Positions 8,971-18,071 of a stretch of DNA of 64,000 nucleotides are shown here, one piece after another (the first letter of the stretch is position 1; each line of letters starts with the position of its first letter). The position numbers and the translations under genes are program-made. Source of the stretch: Acidobacteriota bacterium (lineage in GTDB: Bacteria > Acidobacteriota > JAAYUB01); contig JAKQOW010000171.1 in the NCBI GenBank assembly GCA_029565065.1, positions 1-64,000 of the forward strand, in the 5' to 3' direction. The notes below the pieces were generated by a model that was not told where the DNA came from, ran no database searches, and saw only the letters and a program-made list of their open reading frames with translations.

Positions 8971-10002
8971 TCAAAAAGGCTGTGAATTTCTTGCCAGGCG
9001 GGTGCCCACCGCAACGGCCACCCGATCGACCTCTTCCACCAGGCGGCAAAACAGGTCGGGCGTCAGCGATTGATGGCCGTCCGACAAGGCGTCGGCCGGC
9101 GAGGGGTGCACCTCGATGAGGAGTCCGTCTGCCCCGGCCGCCACCGCCGCCCGCGCCATCGGCAGCACCAGCTCGGACCGTCCGGTGCCGTGGCTGGGAT
9201 CCACGATCACAGGCAGATGGCTCTGTTCCTTCAGATAGGGGATCGCGCTCAGATCGAGGGTGTTACGGGTGTGGCAACAGGAGGTTCGAATGCCGCGTTC
9301 GCATAAGATCACCTTGGAGTTGCCGTGAGCCATCAGGTATTCGGCGGCCAGCAGAAACTCATCCATCGTGGCAGCCAGGCCGCGCTTCAGCAGCACCGGA
9401 ATCCCGGCCCCGCCGGCTTCCTTCAGCAGGGAGAAGTTCTGCATGTTGCGCGAACCGATCTGGATGATGTCGGCGGTGCCGATCAGCTGCTCCAGGCAGC
9501 GCTCGCTGAGCGCTTCGGTGACGATCATGAAATGGTGTCGCTCCTTCAGCTCCCGGAGGATGTCCAGACCGGCGAATCCCAAACCCTGGAATGAATATGG
9601 TGAAGTCCGCGGTTTGAACAATCCGCCACGAAACAGCCGGACCCCCTGTCCCTGCAGCAATTCGGCGATGGCCCCAACCTGCTCCCTGGACTCAACCGCA
9701 CAGGGACCCGCGATGATCTCCACCGAGCCGTCACCGATCCGCGCGTCGCCGATGGGGATGACGGTATTTTTTTTCTGGAAGCTGCGGCTGGTCAGCTGGA
9801 ACACCGAACCGGTGTCGATGGTCGATTCCACCAGGGGTGATTGGTCGAGCAATCCGGCGGCCGCCGGTGAAAGCGTCGAGGTCACTACGAGAGACTGCTG
9901 GAATAACTGGACCGGGTAGACAATCGCACCGGCAGCGGCCAGTTCGTTTAAAAAAACCTCCAGCTGCTTGGGCTGGATCTTTTGTTTCAATACGGCAATC
10001 AT
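8971..10002 (-). CDS. aroF: 3-deoxy-7-phosphoheptulonate (DAHP) synthase, AroF/AroA(Bsu) type
   Basis: Condenses phosphoenolpyruvate and erythrose-4-phosphate, the first step of the shikimate pathway whose later enzymes AroA and AroC are encoded at 37957-40343. The 343 residues comprise an N-terminal ferredoxin-like (ACT-like) domain (about 1-75) and a class I DAHP/KDO8P synthase barrel. Barrel motifs include [43 protein letters not shown] and VDPSHGTG. These match the type I-beta enzymes of Bacillus and Thermotoga. Around residues 240-243 the usual stretch before TRNTLDLSA reads SCCH, where relatives usually have an aromatic or acidic sequence. It is probably monocistronic from its own strong promoter. 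Confidence 0.95.
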   Translation of the reverse strand: MIAVLKQKIQPKQLEVFLNELAAAGAIVYPVQLFQQSLVVTSTLSPAAAGLLDQSPLVESTIDTGSVFQLTSRSFQKKNTVIPIGDARIGDGSVEIIAGPCAVESREQVGAIAELLQGQGVRLFRGGLFKPRTSPYSFQGLGFAGLDILRELKERHHFMIVTEALSERCLEQLIGTADIIQIGSRNMQNFSLLKEAGGAGIPVLLKRGLAATMDEFLLAAEYLMAHGNSKVILCERGIRTSCCHTRNTLDLSAIPYLKEQSHLPVIVDPSHGTGRSELVLPMARAAVAAGADGLLIEVHPSPADALSDGHQSLTPDLFCRLVEEVDRVAVAVGTRLARNSQPF

Positions 10003-10033
10003 TCAGCTTTCATCCTGCTCGCGAGCGGATCTA

Positions 10034-10062
10034 ATTATAGGTTATCGCCGACGGGTTGACAA
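10034..10062 (-). promoter_or_regulatory. Strong sigma70-type promoter of aroF
   Basis: On the minus strand TTGTCA (10057-10062, 5 of 6 consensus bases), exactly 17 bp, then a perfect TATAAT (10034-10039). The predicted transcript starts near 10027, about 25 nt before the aroF ATG. It is the best consensus promoter seen in the window. Confidence 0.75.
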
Positions 10063-10186
10063 CGGTTATCAGACCTTGCATAAAGTGTTAGCAATTCGTT
10101 AAAACATTAGATACTAAAGAGGATAAAGATCGCTTTGGCCGAATTTCCTATGAGTTTTCCACATCTTCTGTTAGAAACTGAGGAAT

Positions 10187-10972
10187 TCATTTTTTCGCTT
10201 CGGGTTGCTGCAGCAGAACAGCCAGCAGCGGTGTCAGGCTTCGGATCGCCCGGCCACTGAGCTGTTCGATCCGGGCCACCAGTAACCGGGTGATTGCTTC
10301 ATATTCTTTCGGGACCGATCGTGACGTCGTCAGTCGGTCAGGCGCCGTGGTCAGAAAACGCTGGAAGGCGCGTTGCGCGCCACGATAGTCACCACCCAAC
10401 CCGCCCGACGACGCCGGCGTTGCACAGGTCCGGCAATGAAATGCCAAGGTGGTTGGATTCAAACCGAGCGCCATCCGGTTCGCGTTGAATAGTCGGCCGC
10501 AGATCCCGCATGCGGACGGGTCCGCCAGCTCACCTTCCAGCCGGGCGATCCAGAACAGGAGATACCAGAGCAGGATTTCACGAAAACCGTGGTTGACGAC
10601 GCAATGCACCAGGGCGTCCAACAGGCGGAACACTTTCTCGCCGGTCATCGGATCAATCTCCATGATCATCCCGACTTCGGCCATCAACGACAGAAAGTAG
10701 AAATCGTGCAGGGAACCATGGGCGATATCGACCCCGAACTGCAGCGTGGCTCCGGACAGGATGCCGAGACGATCCCCCTGCCCCGGCTTGAACTGGACGG
10801 TGATGAGATTGAACGGAGAGACGATCCCCAGATGGCGGCTACGGATTTTTTTCAATCCCTTGGCCATGAGGCGAACCTTGCCATGGTGGCGGGTCAGCAG
10901 GACCACGACCGCATCCGCTTCCGCAAACGGGTAGATCCGCAGAACGAGCGCATCGTCCTCTAGAGGATGCAT
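10187..10972 (-). CDS. recO: DNA repair protein RecO
   Basis: RecO works with RecF and RecR to load RecA on SSB-coated single-stranded gaps. The 261-residue protein begins with the OB-fold region (EDDALVLRIYPFAEADAVVVLLTRHHGKVRLMAKG), followed by the helical domain. A C-terminal zinc finger has four cysteines, CGICG at about 154-158 and CRTC about 20 residues later. Length is typical. It starts 3 bp after mgtE on the same strand, so both are likely on one transcript despite unrelated roles. About 180 bp of AT-rich sequence follow before aroF. Confidence 0.93.
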   Translation of the reverse strand: MHPLEDDALVLRIYPFAEADAVVVLLTRHHGKVRLMAKGLKKIRSRHLGIVSPFNLITVQFKPGQGDRLGILSGATLQFGVDIAHGSLHDFYFLSLMAEVGMIMEIDPMTGEKVFRLLDALVHCVVNHGFREILLWYLLFWIARLEGELADPSACGICGRLFNANRMALGLNPTTLAFHCRTCATPASSGGLGGDYRGAQRAFQRFLTTAPDRLTTSRSVPKEYEAITRLLVARIEQLSGRAIRSLTPLLAVLLQQPEAKK

Positions 10973-10975
10973 GGA

Positions 10976-12355
10976 TCAGAGTCCGAAGGTGTTCAGCATG
11001 AGCGTGCCCATCCCCAGAAAAATGGAGAAGCCGATGATGTCGTTCAAGGTGGCCACGAAGATGCCGGACGCCAGCGCCGGATCAATCTTCATCCATTTGA
11101 AAATCTGCGGGATCAGGCTTCCCCACAACGCCGCCAGAGAAATATTGAGCCACATGGCAAGAAACATGATGATGCCGATTTTGTAATGGCCGGTCCACAC
11201 GAACTCGAGGCCGGAGGCGATCAATCCGGCGATGATGCCCAGCAGTAAACCATTGACTACGCCGACCCGAAGCTCCTTGAGGATGAACTTGGGATGGGTT
11301 TGCGCGTCGAGTTCCCCCATGGCCATGCCGCGAACCGCGACTGTCATCGTCTGTGTGCCGGCATTTCCCCCCATGCCCCCGATCATTGGCATGAACAGGG
11401 CCAGGATGACGTACTGATCGAGAGCGCCCCGGAACAGAGAAATCACCCAGGCCGTGAACAACCCGATGCCGAGATAGATGGCCAGCCAGGGGATGCGCTT
11501 GCGGATGGACAGTCGCGCCGAAGTGTACGCATGGTCGTCGGTTTCGACGCCAGCCATATAAAAAATGTCTTCCGTGGCCTCTTCGCGGATGACATCGATC
11601 ACGTCGTCCACGGTGACAATGCCGACCAGCCGGTTTTCGTCATCAACCACCGGGATAGCCAGCAGATTGTAGTTGGCCACCTGGCGGGATACTTCTTCCT
11701 GGTCGGTCTCGGTGTTCACACTGATGACGTTGGTACGCATGATCTGTTGGAGCGCAACTTCCGGCGGATGGAACAGCAGCTGCTTCAGGGATAGCACCCC
11801 GAGCAGGCGGCCGCCGTCATCCACCACGTAGATGTAGAAACAGGATACGGCTTCCCGCCTCTCCCGGAGCTTCTGGATGGCTTCACCCACCGTGACCCGC
11901 TGGTTCAGGCAGAAGACATCCGCGTTCATGATCCGGCCGGCGGTCTCGGCTTCGTAGCGCAGCAGACCACGGACCGATGAGGATTCCTCCGCGGCCATCA
12001 GGGCGAGGATCTCACGCCCCTTGTCATCCGGGAGGTCGGCAACGAAAAGTGCCGCATCATCCGAATCCATCTGCTGGAGAATTTTTGCGGCCAGCTCGAC
12101 GGGCAGGATGGCCAGCAGTTGACCACCCGGCTTGGTGTGCAGTTCGCTGATAGACTCGGCGGCCAAGACCAGGTCCGTGTCTGCCAGGACTTGTACCAGT
12201 CGGAGGCGTTCCGCCTCCATCAGATGCGCGAGCACATAGGCGATATCGGCCGCGTGAACCTTGCGGAGGATATTGGCCACATGCTTGTAATCGTCGCGCC
12301 GGATCAGCTTCTTCACCGAGTCCAGCAGCACGGTCATCTTTCGGGACTGTGTCAT
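10976..12355 (-). CDS. mgtE: Magnesium transporter MgtE
   Basis: A Mg2+ channel with magnesium-sensing cytoplasmic domains. The 459-residue chain shows the superhelical N domain (about 1-130), two CBS domains (about 135-255; TAGRIMNADVFCL, IPVVDDENRLVGIVTVDDV), and a five-helix membrane domain from about 285. The pore motif GGMGGNAGTQT is intact at about 335-345, followed by LNISLAALWGSLIP and FVATLNDIIGFSIFLGMG. Complete and typical in length. It runs divergently from the small sigma-4 gene across 231 bp, and recO follows directly. Confidence 0.96.
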   Translation of the reverse strand: MTQSRKMTVLLDSVKKLIRRDDYKHVANILRKVHAADIAYVLAHLMEAERLRLVQVLADTDLVLAAESISELHTKPGGQLLAILPVELAAKILQQMDSDDAALFVADLPDDKGREILALMAAEESSSVRGLLRYEAETAGRIMNADVFCLNQRVTVGEAIQKLRERREAVSCFYIYVVDDGGRLLGVLSLKQLLFHPPEVALQQIMRTNVISVNTETDQEEVSRQVANYNLLAIPVVDDENRLVGIVTVDDVIDVIREEATEDIFYMAGVETDDHAYTSARLSIRKRIPWLAIYLGIGLFTAWVISLFRGALDQYVILALFMPMIGGMGGNAGTQTMTVAVRGMAMGELDAQTHPKFILKELRVGVVNGLLLGIIAGLIASGLEFVWTGHYKIGIIMFLAMWLNISLAALWGSLIPQIFKWMKIDPALASGIFVATLNDIIGFSIFLGMGTLMLNTFGL

Positions 12356-12586
12356 GATCGATTCTCGCGCCCAGATGTCCCCATTGTAACGACCCCGCCG
12401 GTACGCGGCAAGTTATTCGTGGCGACCGGCTGTCTTCCGATCGGCTCCCCCACCCAGAAGGCAATCGAACCAAACACGGTTTCGCATCGTAATATTCCAA
12501 GAAGATGAAAAACAATTGATCCTGAAAGCGAGTTTTGTCATCTTAACTTTAAATGTTCCCGCGATGGAGTTCGAACGGAGTGGAGC
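12356..12586. other. Divergent intergenic region, mgtE / sigma-4 gene
   Basis: This 231-bp gap separates two divergent genes and must hold promoters for both. The part from about 12490 to 12560 is AT-rich. I found no -35/-10 pair with good spacing in either direction and no long inverted repeat, so no site is named. Confidence 0.5.
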
Positions 12587-12838
12587 ATGGTCGGCTGCGA
12601 CAAGAATAAGAAGATCAAAGACGTTGTTTCCAGAATGATTGTCCGGGCCATCCAGGCGCTGCCCGAGAAAGACAGGAATATTTTCATTCTGAAACACTAC
12701 AAGAACCTCGACGCCAAGGAGATATCCGCGCAGCTCCAGATGCCGGTCTGGGAGATCGAGCGATCGCTGCACCGCTCTTCCCAATGGTTGTTGTGTCAGA
12801 TGAATCCCACCCGGCGCGAAATCGCCCCCGAGAGCTAG
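12587..12838 (+). CDS. Stand-alone sigma-70 region 4-like protein
   Basis: An 83-residue protein that consists of little more than a sigma-region-4 helix-turn-helix: AIQALPEKDRNIFILKHY, then LDAKEISAQLQMPVWEIERSL, as in ECF sigma factors, but with no region 2. It is therefore unlikely to be a full sigma factor. It could bind DNA, the beta flap, or act as an anti- or co-sigma protein. CGGAG lies 6 nt before the ATG. It is upstream of, and in the same direction as, the LPS operon, separated from gmhB by about 107 bp. A remnant of a longer sigma gene is possible, but I see no decayed region 2 upstream. Confidence 0.7.
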   Translation: MVGCDKNKKIKDVVSRMIVRAIQALPEKDRNIFILKHYKNLDAKEISAQLQMPVWEIERSLHRSSQWLLCQMNPTRREIAPES

Positions 12839-12945
12839 AGCATCGCCGGACGCTCCCTCGGTCAATCCCGCTCCTAACATTCCGCTGAATGCCGAGTTGC
12901 CCGTAAGTGCCTTTTTTGGTAAACTTGGCCACTTCGAGGGCAATC

Positions 12946-13518
12946 GTGGACATGCGTCGAGCTGTTTTTTTTGATCGGGACGGGACCCTTTGCCGGGATC
13001 TTGTTTACCTCAGTGATCCCGACCGGCTGGAATTGCTGCCTGGTGTGACGGATGCACTGCGGCGACTTCAAGAGGCGGATTTTCTGCTCATCATCGTCAC
13101 CAATCAGTCCGGGATCGCCCGGGGATATATGACCGAGGGAACTCTGGCCCGAATCCACGACCGCTTGCACGAACTGCTTGGGGATCAGGGCATCCGGATC
13201 ACCGCTATCTATCATTGCCCCCATCTGCCCGATGGCAGCCGGCCCGAATACCGCCAATCCTGCTCTTGCCGCAAACCGGAACCGGGCATGCTGCTGCGGG
13301 CGGCGCACGAACACGGCATCGATCTGGCGCGCTCCTTCATGGTGGGTGACAAGCTCAGCGATATCCAGGCGGGCAAGCGGGCCGGATGTCGCTCGCTCTG
13401 GTTGCAGCCGGAACTATCGATCGCGCCCGTGGTTCACTTGACACCTGACTGCCCGGATGCCGTCGTCGCCAACCTGACGGCGGCTGTCGACTGGATCCTC
13501 GGTACGGAGGCAACATGA
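12946..13518 (+). CDS. gmhB: D-glycero-beta-D-manno-heptose 1,7-bisphosphate 7-phosphatase
   Basis: Removes the 7-phosphate from heptose 1,7-bisphosphate during ADP-heptose synthesis for the LPS inner core. HAD motif I is FFDRDGT close to the N-terminus, motif II ends IIVTNQSG, and a zinc site C-x-H...C-S-C (YHCPHLP, SCSCRKPEPG) marks the GmhB subfamily. Motif III/IV is MVGDKLSDIQAG. The GTG at 12946 has GAGGG 5 nt upstream; ATG at 12952 is the alternative, two codons in. It overlaps hldE1 by 4 bp and opens a run of LPS genes reaching 21901. Confidence 0.92.
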   Translation: MDMRRAVFFDRDGTLCRDLVYLSDPDRLELLPGVTDALRRLQEADFLLIIVTNQSGIARGYMTEGTLARIHDRLHELLGDQGIRITAIYHCPHLPDGSRPEYRQSCSCRKPEPGMLLRAAHEHGIDLARSFMVGDKLSDIQAGKRAGCRSLWLQPELSIAPVVHLTPDCPDAVVANLTAAVDWILGTEAT

Positions 13519-14546
13519 AACCCACGCTGAAAGACTACACCCAGGTCATCGAGAAATTCAGGGGCGCAACCATCCTGCATATTGGCGACCTCGTGCTGGA
13601 CCAGTTTCTCTTCGGGGAAATTTCCCGGATTTCACGCGAAGCGCCCGTGCTGATCCTGAAATATCGAGAGACCATCAACATTCCGGGCGGCGGCGCCAAT
13701 GCCGTCAACAACCTGCTGTCACTGTCCAGCCACGTCTACCCCGTGGGCATGCTGGGCAACGATGAGGCGGGCGACTGGCTGTTCAATTTTTTCCGGAACA
13801 CGGGCGTGGACGTATCCGGCATCTTCCGCGGCGACGGCTACTGTACACCGGTGAAAACCCGCGTGTTGGCCGGCGCGTTCCATTCGTCCATGCAGCAGAT
13901 GCTGCGCATCGACCGGGAGGACCTCCAGGGCCAGCCGGTCTGCTCCCGGGACGAGCTTTTGTCCAAGGCGCTCAGCTTCCTCCCCAAGGTGGACGCGGTC
14001 GTTGTCTCCGATTACGGCTACGGGAGTGTGGAAACACGCCTGATCAACGAGCTCTCCGAACACTGCCGGCAAATGGAATTGCCGTTAGTCGTGGACAGCC
14101 GCTTTACCCTGCGGCAATACCAGCATGTCACCAGCCTGACGCCCAATATTTCGGAAGTGGAACAAGCCTACCAAACGAGCATCGGCGAGGATCTGAGCAA
14201 GATGGACTTTGTGGCCAACCGAATTCTGGCGGAGCAAGATCTGGCCGCCTTGCTGATCACGCGCGGCCGGTTGGGCATGTCCCTGTACCGTCGCGACGAA
14301 AAACCCGTCCACATCTCGGTCTTCGGTTCCGACGAGGTGGCGGATGTCACTGGTGCGGGTGACACGGTCATCTCGGTGTACACGCTGGCACTCGCCTGCG
14401 GGGCGTCGTTCGAGGTGGCCGCCCGGATGTCGAACTATGCCGGCGGCCTGGTGGTCATGAAACGCGGTACGGCGACGGTCTCGGACAAAGAACTGCTGAG
14501 CGCCATCCGGTCCGATTTCAGCGCCCGGAGATTGCCCGGTTCATGA
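13515..14546 (+). CDS. hldE1: D-glycero-beta-D-manno-heptose-7-phosphate kinase (HldE N-domain, separate)
   Basis: A PfkB-family sugar kinase that phosphorylates heptose-7-phosphate at C1. Conserved features are [21 protein letters not shown] near residues 22-42, [10 protein letters not shown] for sugar binding at about 57, and the anion-hole and catalytic motif DVTGAGDTV at about 278, with Asp284 as base. In E. coli this domain is fused to the adenylyltransferase as HldE (RfaE). Here it is a separate 343-residue protein, overlapping gmhB by 4 bp and the adenylyltransferase gene by 4 bp. I infer tight translational coupling of three consecutive enzymes. Confidence 0.93.
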   Translation: MKPTLKDYTQVIEKFRGATILHIGDLVLDQFLFGEISRISREAPVLILKYRETINIPGGGANAVNNLLSLSSHVYPVGMLGNDEAGDWLFNFFRNTGVDVSGIFRGDGYCTPVKTRVLAGAFHSSMQQMLRIDREDLQGQPVCSRDELLSKALSFLPKVDAVVVSDYGYGSVETRLINELSEHCRQMELPLVVDSRFTLRQYQHVTSLTPNISEVEQAYQTSIGEDLSKMDFVANRILAEQDLAALLITRGRLGMSLYRRDEKPVHISVFGSDEVADVTGAGDTVISVYTLALACGASFEVAARMSNYAGGLVVMKRGTATVSDKELLSAIRSDFSARRLPGS

Positions 14547-15046
14547 ATGCCAAACTCAAATCAGTGGCGGAGCTGGTCCCCATCCTGAACGCGGCGCGGC
14601 AGGCCGGGCGGACCATCGTCATGGCCAACGGCTGTTTCGACCTGCTCCACGTCGGTCACGTGCGGTACCTGGAGGCCGCCCGCTCGCTGGGCGACCTGCT
14701 GGTGGTGGCGCTCAACAGCGACACCAGCATCCGGGACCTCAAGGGGCCGGAACGACCGGTGATGCCCGAACTGGACCGCGCCGAAATCGTTGCCGCGCTG
14801 GCGGCGGTGGACTACGTCACCATCTTCTCCGAGCCGGACGTCCGCTGCCTCCTGCTCACCCTGCGGCCGCACATCCAGGCCAAAGGCACGGACTACACGG
14901 AGGGAACGGTGCCCGAGCGGGAGGTGGTGCGGGGATACGGCGGACAGGTCCGTATCGTCGGCGATCCCAAGGATCACTCCACCCGGGATCTGCTCGCGCG
15001 AATCCGCTCGATGAACCCGCCACCCCCCAGAGGAGACGATGCGTGA
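14543..15046 (+). CDS. hldE2: D-glycero-beta-D-manno-heptose 1-phosphate adenylyltransferase (HldE C-domain, separate)
   Basis: Makes ADP-D-glycero-D-manno-heptose from heptose-1-phosphate and ATP. The nucleotidyltransferase signature is [19 protein letters not shown] at about residues 29-47 with the H-x-G-H pair, and the second signature region is near STRDLLARI at the C-terminus. The length of 167 residues is normal for a stand-alone RfaE2. The ADP-heptose 6-epimerase (HldD) and the isomerase GmhA that start and end the pathway are not in the window. Confidence 0.93.
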   Translation: MNAKLKSVAELVPILNAARQAGRTIVMANGCFDLLHVGHVRYLEAARSLGDLLVVALNSDTSIRDLKGPERPVMPELDRAEIVAALAAVDYVTIFSEPDVRCLLLTLRPHIQAKGTDYTEGTVPEREVVRGYGGQVRIVGDPKDHSTRDLLARIRSMNPPPPRGDDA

Positions 15047-16089
15047 GCCTGCAGAATGTGCTCGTTGTCAAACTCGGAGCCATCGGTGACACCATTCACG
15101 CCGTACCGGCAGTGACCGCACTCAAGGCGCTCCTGCCCGATTGCCGGATCACCTGGTGTGTGGAGCACCGCAACGCGGCGATGGTCGAGTGCCTGGCGCC
15201 GGTGAGCCGTGTCATCCGGCTCCACACGCACGGCTGGCGCCATGGCCGCCACCTGGCGGGCTCCAGGAGTCCCTGGCGGAGCTTCCGAGACATCCGCGAC
15301 ACCCGCTACGACGTGGTCATTGATTTCCAGGGCTTGCTCAAATCCGCGGCGGTTGTCCGCCTGGCTCGAACAGGCCACCGGGTCGGTTGGAACAGAGAGT
15401 CGTTGCGCGAACCGGCCGCCGCCCGCTTTTACGATGAACATGTGGACGCCGGCTCGGGACACGTGATCGACCGCTGCGCTCGCCTGGTGGCCCCGCTCGG
15501 GGTTACGCTGCCTGTTCCCAGGGTGTTCCCGTTTCAGCTGCCGGCGTCCGCTGCCGTCCGTGCGGAGAAGGAACGATGCGCGCTGGACGGACGGCCGTTC
15601 ATCATGATCAACCCGGGCGCCGGCTGGCCCACGAAGCAATGGCCCGCCGAGCGCTACGCGCAGGTGGGCCGGTTGGTGCGGGAGCATCTGTCCCGTGAAG
15701 TCGTGGTCACGCACGGCCCCCGCGAGGAGCCCCTGGTTGAGCGTATGCGCAACGAGGACAGCCGGATTCGACCACTCCGGTTGAACCTGACCGAATTGGC
15801 CGCCCTGGCGGGTCACGCCGACTGTTTCCTGAGCGGCGACACCGGCCCGATGCACATCGCATCGGCCAGCGGCGCGCCGGTCGTGGCCTTGTTTGGCCCC
15901 ACGGACCCCTTTCGGAACGGCCCTTTCCACCCGGATGACATCGCCCTGCACCGCACCCTGCCCTGTTCCAACAGCTACAAGCGGCGGTGCGATGAAGCGA
16001 TGCACCGCTGCATGGATTTCACGGTCGATGAAGTGTTCGCCGCCGTCGTCCGACGGCTGCAGACAGCGGAGGCCGCCAGTGCGCAATAA
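15043..16089 (+). CDS. Glycosyltransferase family 9 (heptosyltransferase-like)
   Basis: A GT9-family ADP-heptose:LPS heptosyltransferase-like enzyme, related to WaaC/WaaF. The N-terminus [19 protein letters not shown] is the family signature. The C-terminal domain has [12 protein letters not shown] and [26 protein letters not shown], the ADP-heptose binding loops. The GTG start at 15043 lies in the hldE2 stop with AGGAG just upstream. Its position straight after the ADP-heptose genes supports a heptose donor. Whether it adds heptose I or II cannot be told. The last 11 bp overlap the next gene. Confidence 0.9.
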   Translation: MSLQNVLVVKLGAIGDTIHAVPAVTALKALLPDCRITWCVEHRNAAMVECLAPVSRVIRLHTHGWRHGRHLAGSRSPWRSFRDIRDTRYDVVIDFQGLLKSAAVVRLARTGHRVGWNRESLREPAAARFYDEHVDAGSGHVIDRCARLVAPLGVTLPVPRVFPFQLPASAAVRAEKERCALDGRPFIMINPGAGWPTKQWPAERYAQVGRLVREHLSREVVVTHGPREEPLVERMRNEDSRIRPLRLNLTELAALAGHADCFLSGDTGPMHIASASGAPVVALFGPTDPFRNGPFHPDDIALHRTLPCSNSYKRRCDEAMHRCMDFTVDEVFAAVVRRLQTAEAASAQ

Positions 16090-16636
16090 GAGCCGGTTAC
16101 TGCAAAAACTGCGGGTTCCGATCGGTTTTGTCTGCGCCGCGCTGTTCTTTCTGCTGAGCCGCCCGACCTGGTTATGGCTGGCCACCGGCGCGCCGCTCAT
16201 CCTGGCCGGCCTCGTGATGCGCGGCTGGGCCGCCGGGCATATCCGCAAAGGTCAGGCCCTGGCCACCTCCGGTCCCTACGCCCGCACCCGTAATCCGCTC
16301 TATTTCGGATCCTTTTTAATGGGACTCGGCTTCGCCCTGCAGAGCGGCTGGTGGCCGCTGGGGCTCGTGTTCGGCATCCTGTTCATTCTCATCTACTGGC
16401 CGGTCATGCACCAGGAAGAACGGGAGATCGCCGATGCTTACGGCCCACCGTTCGAAGAATACCGCCGGCGGGTGCCGCTGTTCCTACCCGCCTTCTCCGT
16501 TCGCATGAGCCGCACCGGGCAACGGTTCAGCGCCGCACAGTACCACCGCAACCGCGAGTATCAAGCGACGATCGGCGTCATTCTCGTCGAAGTCATTCTG
16601 GTCTTGAAAATCCTCTACCCCGTTCTTATGATCTGA
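16079..16636 (+). CDS. Isoprenylcysteine methyltransferase/PEMT-family membrane protein
   Basis: A 185-residue membrane methyltransferase-like protein of the ICMT/PEMT (NnrU-like) fold. Two or three hydrophobic segments precede the SAM-binding motif GQALATSGPYARTRNPLYFG, followed by two more helices and the conserved EEREIADAYGPPFEEYRRRVP. It ends in another hydrophobic stretch. The GTG at 16079 has GGAGG about 6 nt upstream and overlaps the heptosyltransferase by 11 bp. Prenylcysteine is not expected here; being inside an LPS operon, it may methylate a lipid or glycan, but that is inference. Confidence 0.82.
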   Translation: MRNKSRLLQKLRVPIGFVCAALFFLLSRPTWLWLATGAPLILAGLVMRGWAAGHIRKGQALATSGPYARTRNPLYFGSFLMGLGFALQSGWWPLGLVFGILFILIYWPVMHQEEREIADAYGPPFEEYRRRVPLFLPAFSVRMSRTGQRFSAAQYHRNREYQATIGVILVEVILVLKILYPVLMI

Positions 16637-16639
16637 ACC

Positions 16640-17983
16640 ATGGACCCGATCATCGAACTCAAAGGCGTCGGCAAGAAATACCGCATCTATCGGCATCCGC
16701 TGGATCGGATCAAGGAGTTTCTCTCGCTGGGCCGGCGAAGCGCCCACGAGGAGCTGTGGGCACTCCGGGACATCGATCTGGTCATCCAGCCCGGAGATTC
16801 CGTCGGCTTCGTCGGCAGCAACGGCGCCGGCAAAAGCACGCTGCTGAAGCTGATTTCAGGAATTTCGCGGCCGTCGGAAGGTTCCCTGTCGGTCCGGGGC
16901 CGGATCTCCGCGCTGATGGAATTGGGGGCCGGATTCCATCATGAGTTCACCGGCCGCGAGAACATCTACATGAACTGTTCCATCCTGGGCATGACCCGGA
17001 ACGAGATCGACGCACGCCTCCAGTCCATCATCGAGTTTTCCGAGCTGGGCGAATTCATCGACCGGCCCATCAAAATCTATTCCACGGGGATGTTCATGCG
17101 GCTGGGTTTCTCCGTGGCCATCAACACCGATCCGGACATCCTGCTGGTGGACGAGATCCTGGCCGTGGGTGACGAATATTTCCAAAGCCGATGCTACCGG
17201 AAGATCAACGAATTTCGCGAACGCGGCAAGACGGTGATCTTCGTCTCGCACGCGATCAACACCCTGCGCGGGCTGTGCCAGCGTACGGTCTGGCTGGACG
17301 GCGGACGCATCGTGGCTCAAGGGAGCAGCATCGATGTGACCAACGCCTATCTCGATTTTCAGCGGGAGCGGATCGGCCGGCAACTCCGCAAAGAACAGTC
17401 CGGGATCCCTGCGGCGACACCCACAGCAACGGATGCCGACGACGGGCAAACAGCTTCAGGCGGCGCCGCGCTGACCAATGAGGCCTCGGGCGGATTGCCC
17501 GACCGGATGGGTACCCGGGAGGCCGAGATCTACCGGGTGGAGATTCTGGACGAGCGCGAACAGCCCCGAACCGTGTTCGATCACGGCGAAACGCTCATGA
17601 TCCGCCTGTTTTTCCGGAGCCACACGCGTGTGGCCAATCCGAACATCGGCGTCTCGATCTGGCGCAATGACAACGTCCTCTGTTACGGCTCCTCGTCAGC
17701 CAAGGACGGCACCAGCCTGCCGGAGCTGCCGGCGGAGGGACGGGTGGACTATGTCATTCCGAAATGTCCCCTGATGAACGGCGACTACCAGGTCTCGGTG
17801 GCTATTTTCTGTCCCGATGACATTCATCCCTACGATTTCCACAACCGGCTCTACCCCTTCCAGGTGCGATGCACGCGCCGGGATGAAGGCGTGGCCTATC
17901 TGGCTCATGTGTATCGCTACGTCCTGGATGGCGGCGGCAACATCCTGGAGCGACCGGCCGATCCCGCCTCACCATCGCAATGA
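16640..17983 (+). CDS. Wzt-like polysaccharide ABC transporter ATPase with C-terminal glycan-binding domain
   Basis: The nucleotide-binding subunit of an O-antigen/polysaccharide ABC exporter. Residues about 1-245 hold Walker A (GSNGAGKSTLLKLISG), the Wzt/TagH-type region LGAGFHHEFTGRENIYMN, a signature region near KIYSTGMFMRLGFSVA, and Walker B (ILLVDEILAVGD). After a Thr/Ala-rich linker (about 255-285), residues 290-430 form a beta-rich Wzt-C-like domain (VEILDEREQPRTVFDHGETLMIRL, MNGDYQVSVAIF), which in O9a-type systems recognises the capped end of the O-chain. No permease partner (Wzm) is adjacent or anywhere in the window. It begins 3 bp after the methyltransferase. Confidence 0.93.
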   Translation: MDPIIELKGVGKKYRIYRHPLDRIKEFLSLGRRSAHEELWALRDIDLVIQPGDSVGFVGSNGAGKSTLLKLISGISRPSEGSLSVRGRISALMELGAGFHHEFTGRENIYMNCSILGMTRNEIDARLQSIIEFSELGEFIDRPIKIYSTGMFMRLGFSVAINTDPDILLVDEILAVGDEYFQSRCYRKINEFRERGKTVIFVSHAINTLRGLCQRTVWLDGGRIVAQGSSIDVTNAYLDFQRERIGRQLRKEQSGIPAATPTATDADDGQTASGGAALTNEASGGLPDRMGTREAEIYRVEILDEREQPRTVFDHGETLMIRLFFRSHTRVANPNIGVSIWRNDNVLCYGSSSAKDGTSLPELPAEGRVDYVIPKCPLMNGDYQVSVAIFCPDDIHPYDFHNRLYPFQVRCTRRDEGVAYLAHVYRYVLDGGGNILERPADPASPSQ

Positions 17984-18071
17984 TCGCCGACAAGCCAGCG
18001 GCACAAACCCGTTGATTTAATATCTGAAAGAAACTACAATTTTTCAACTATTTGGAAGGATGGTAACCGGC

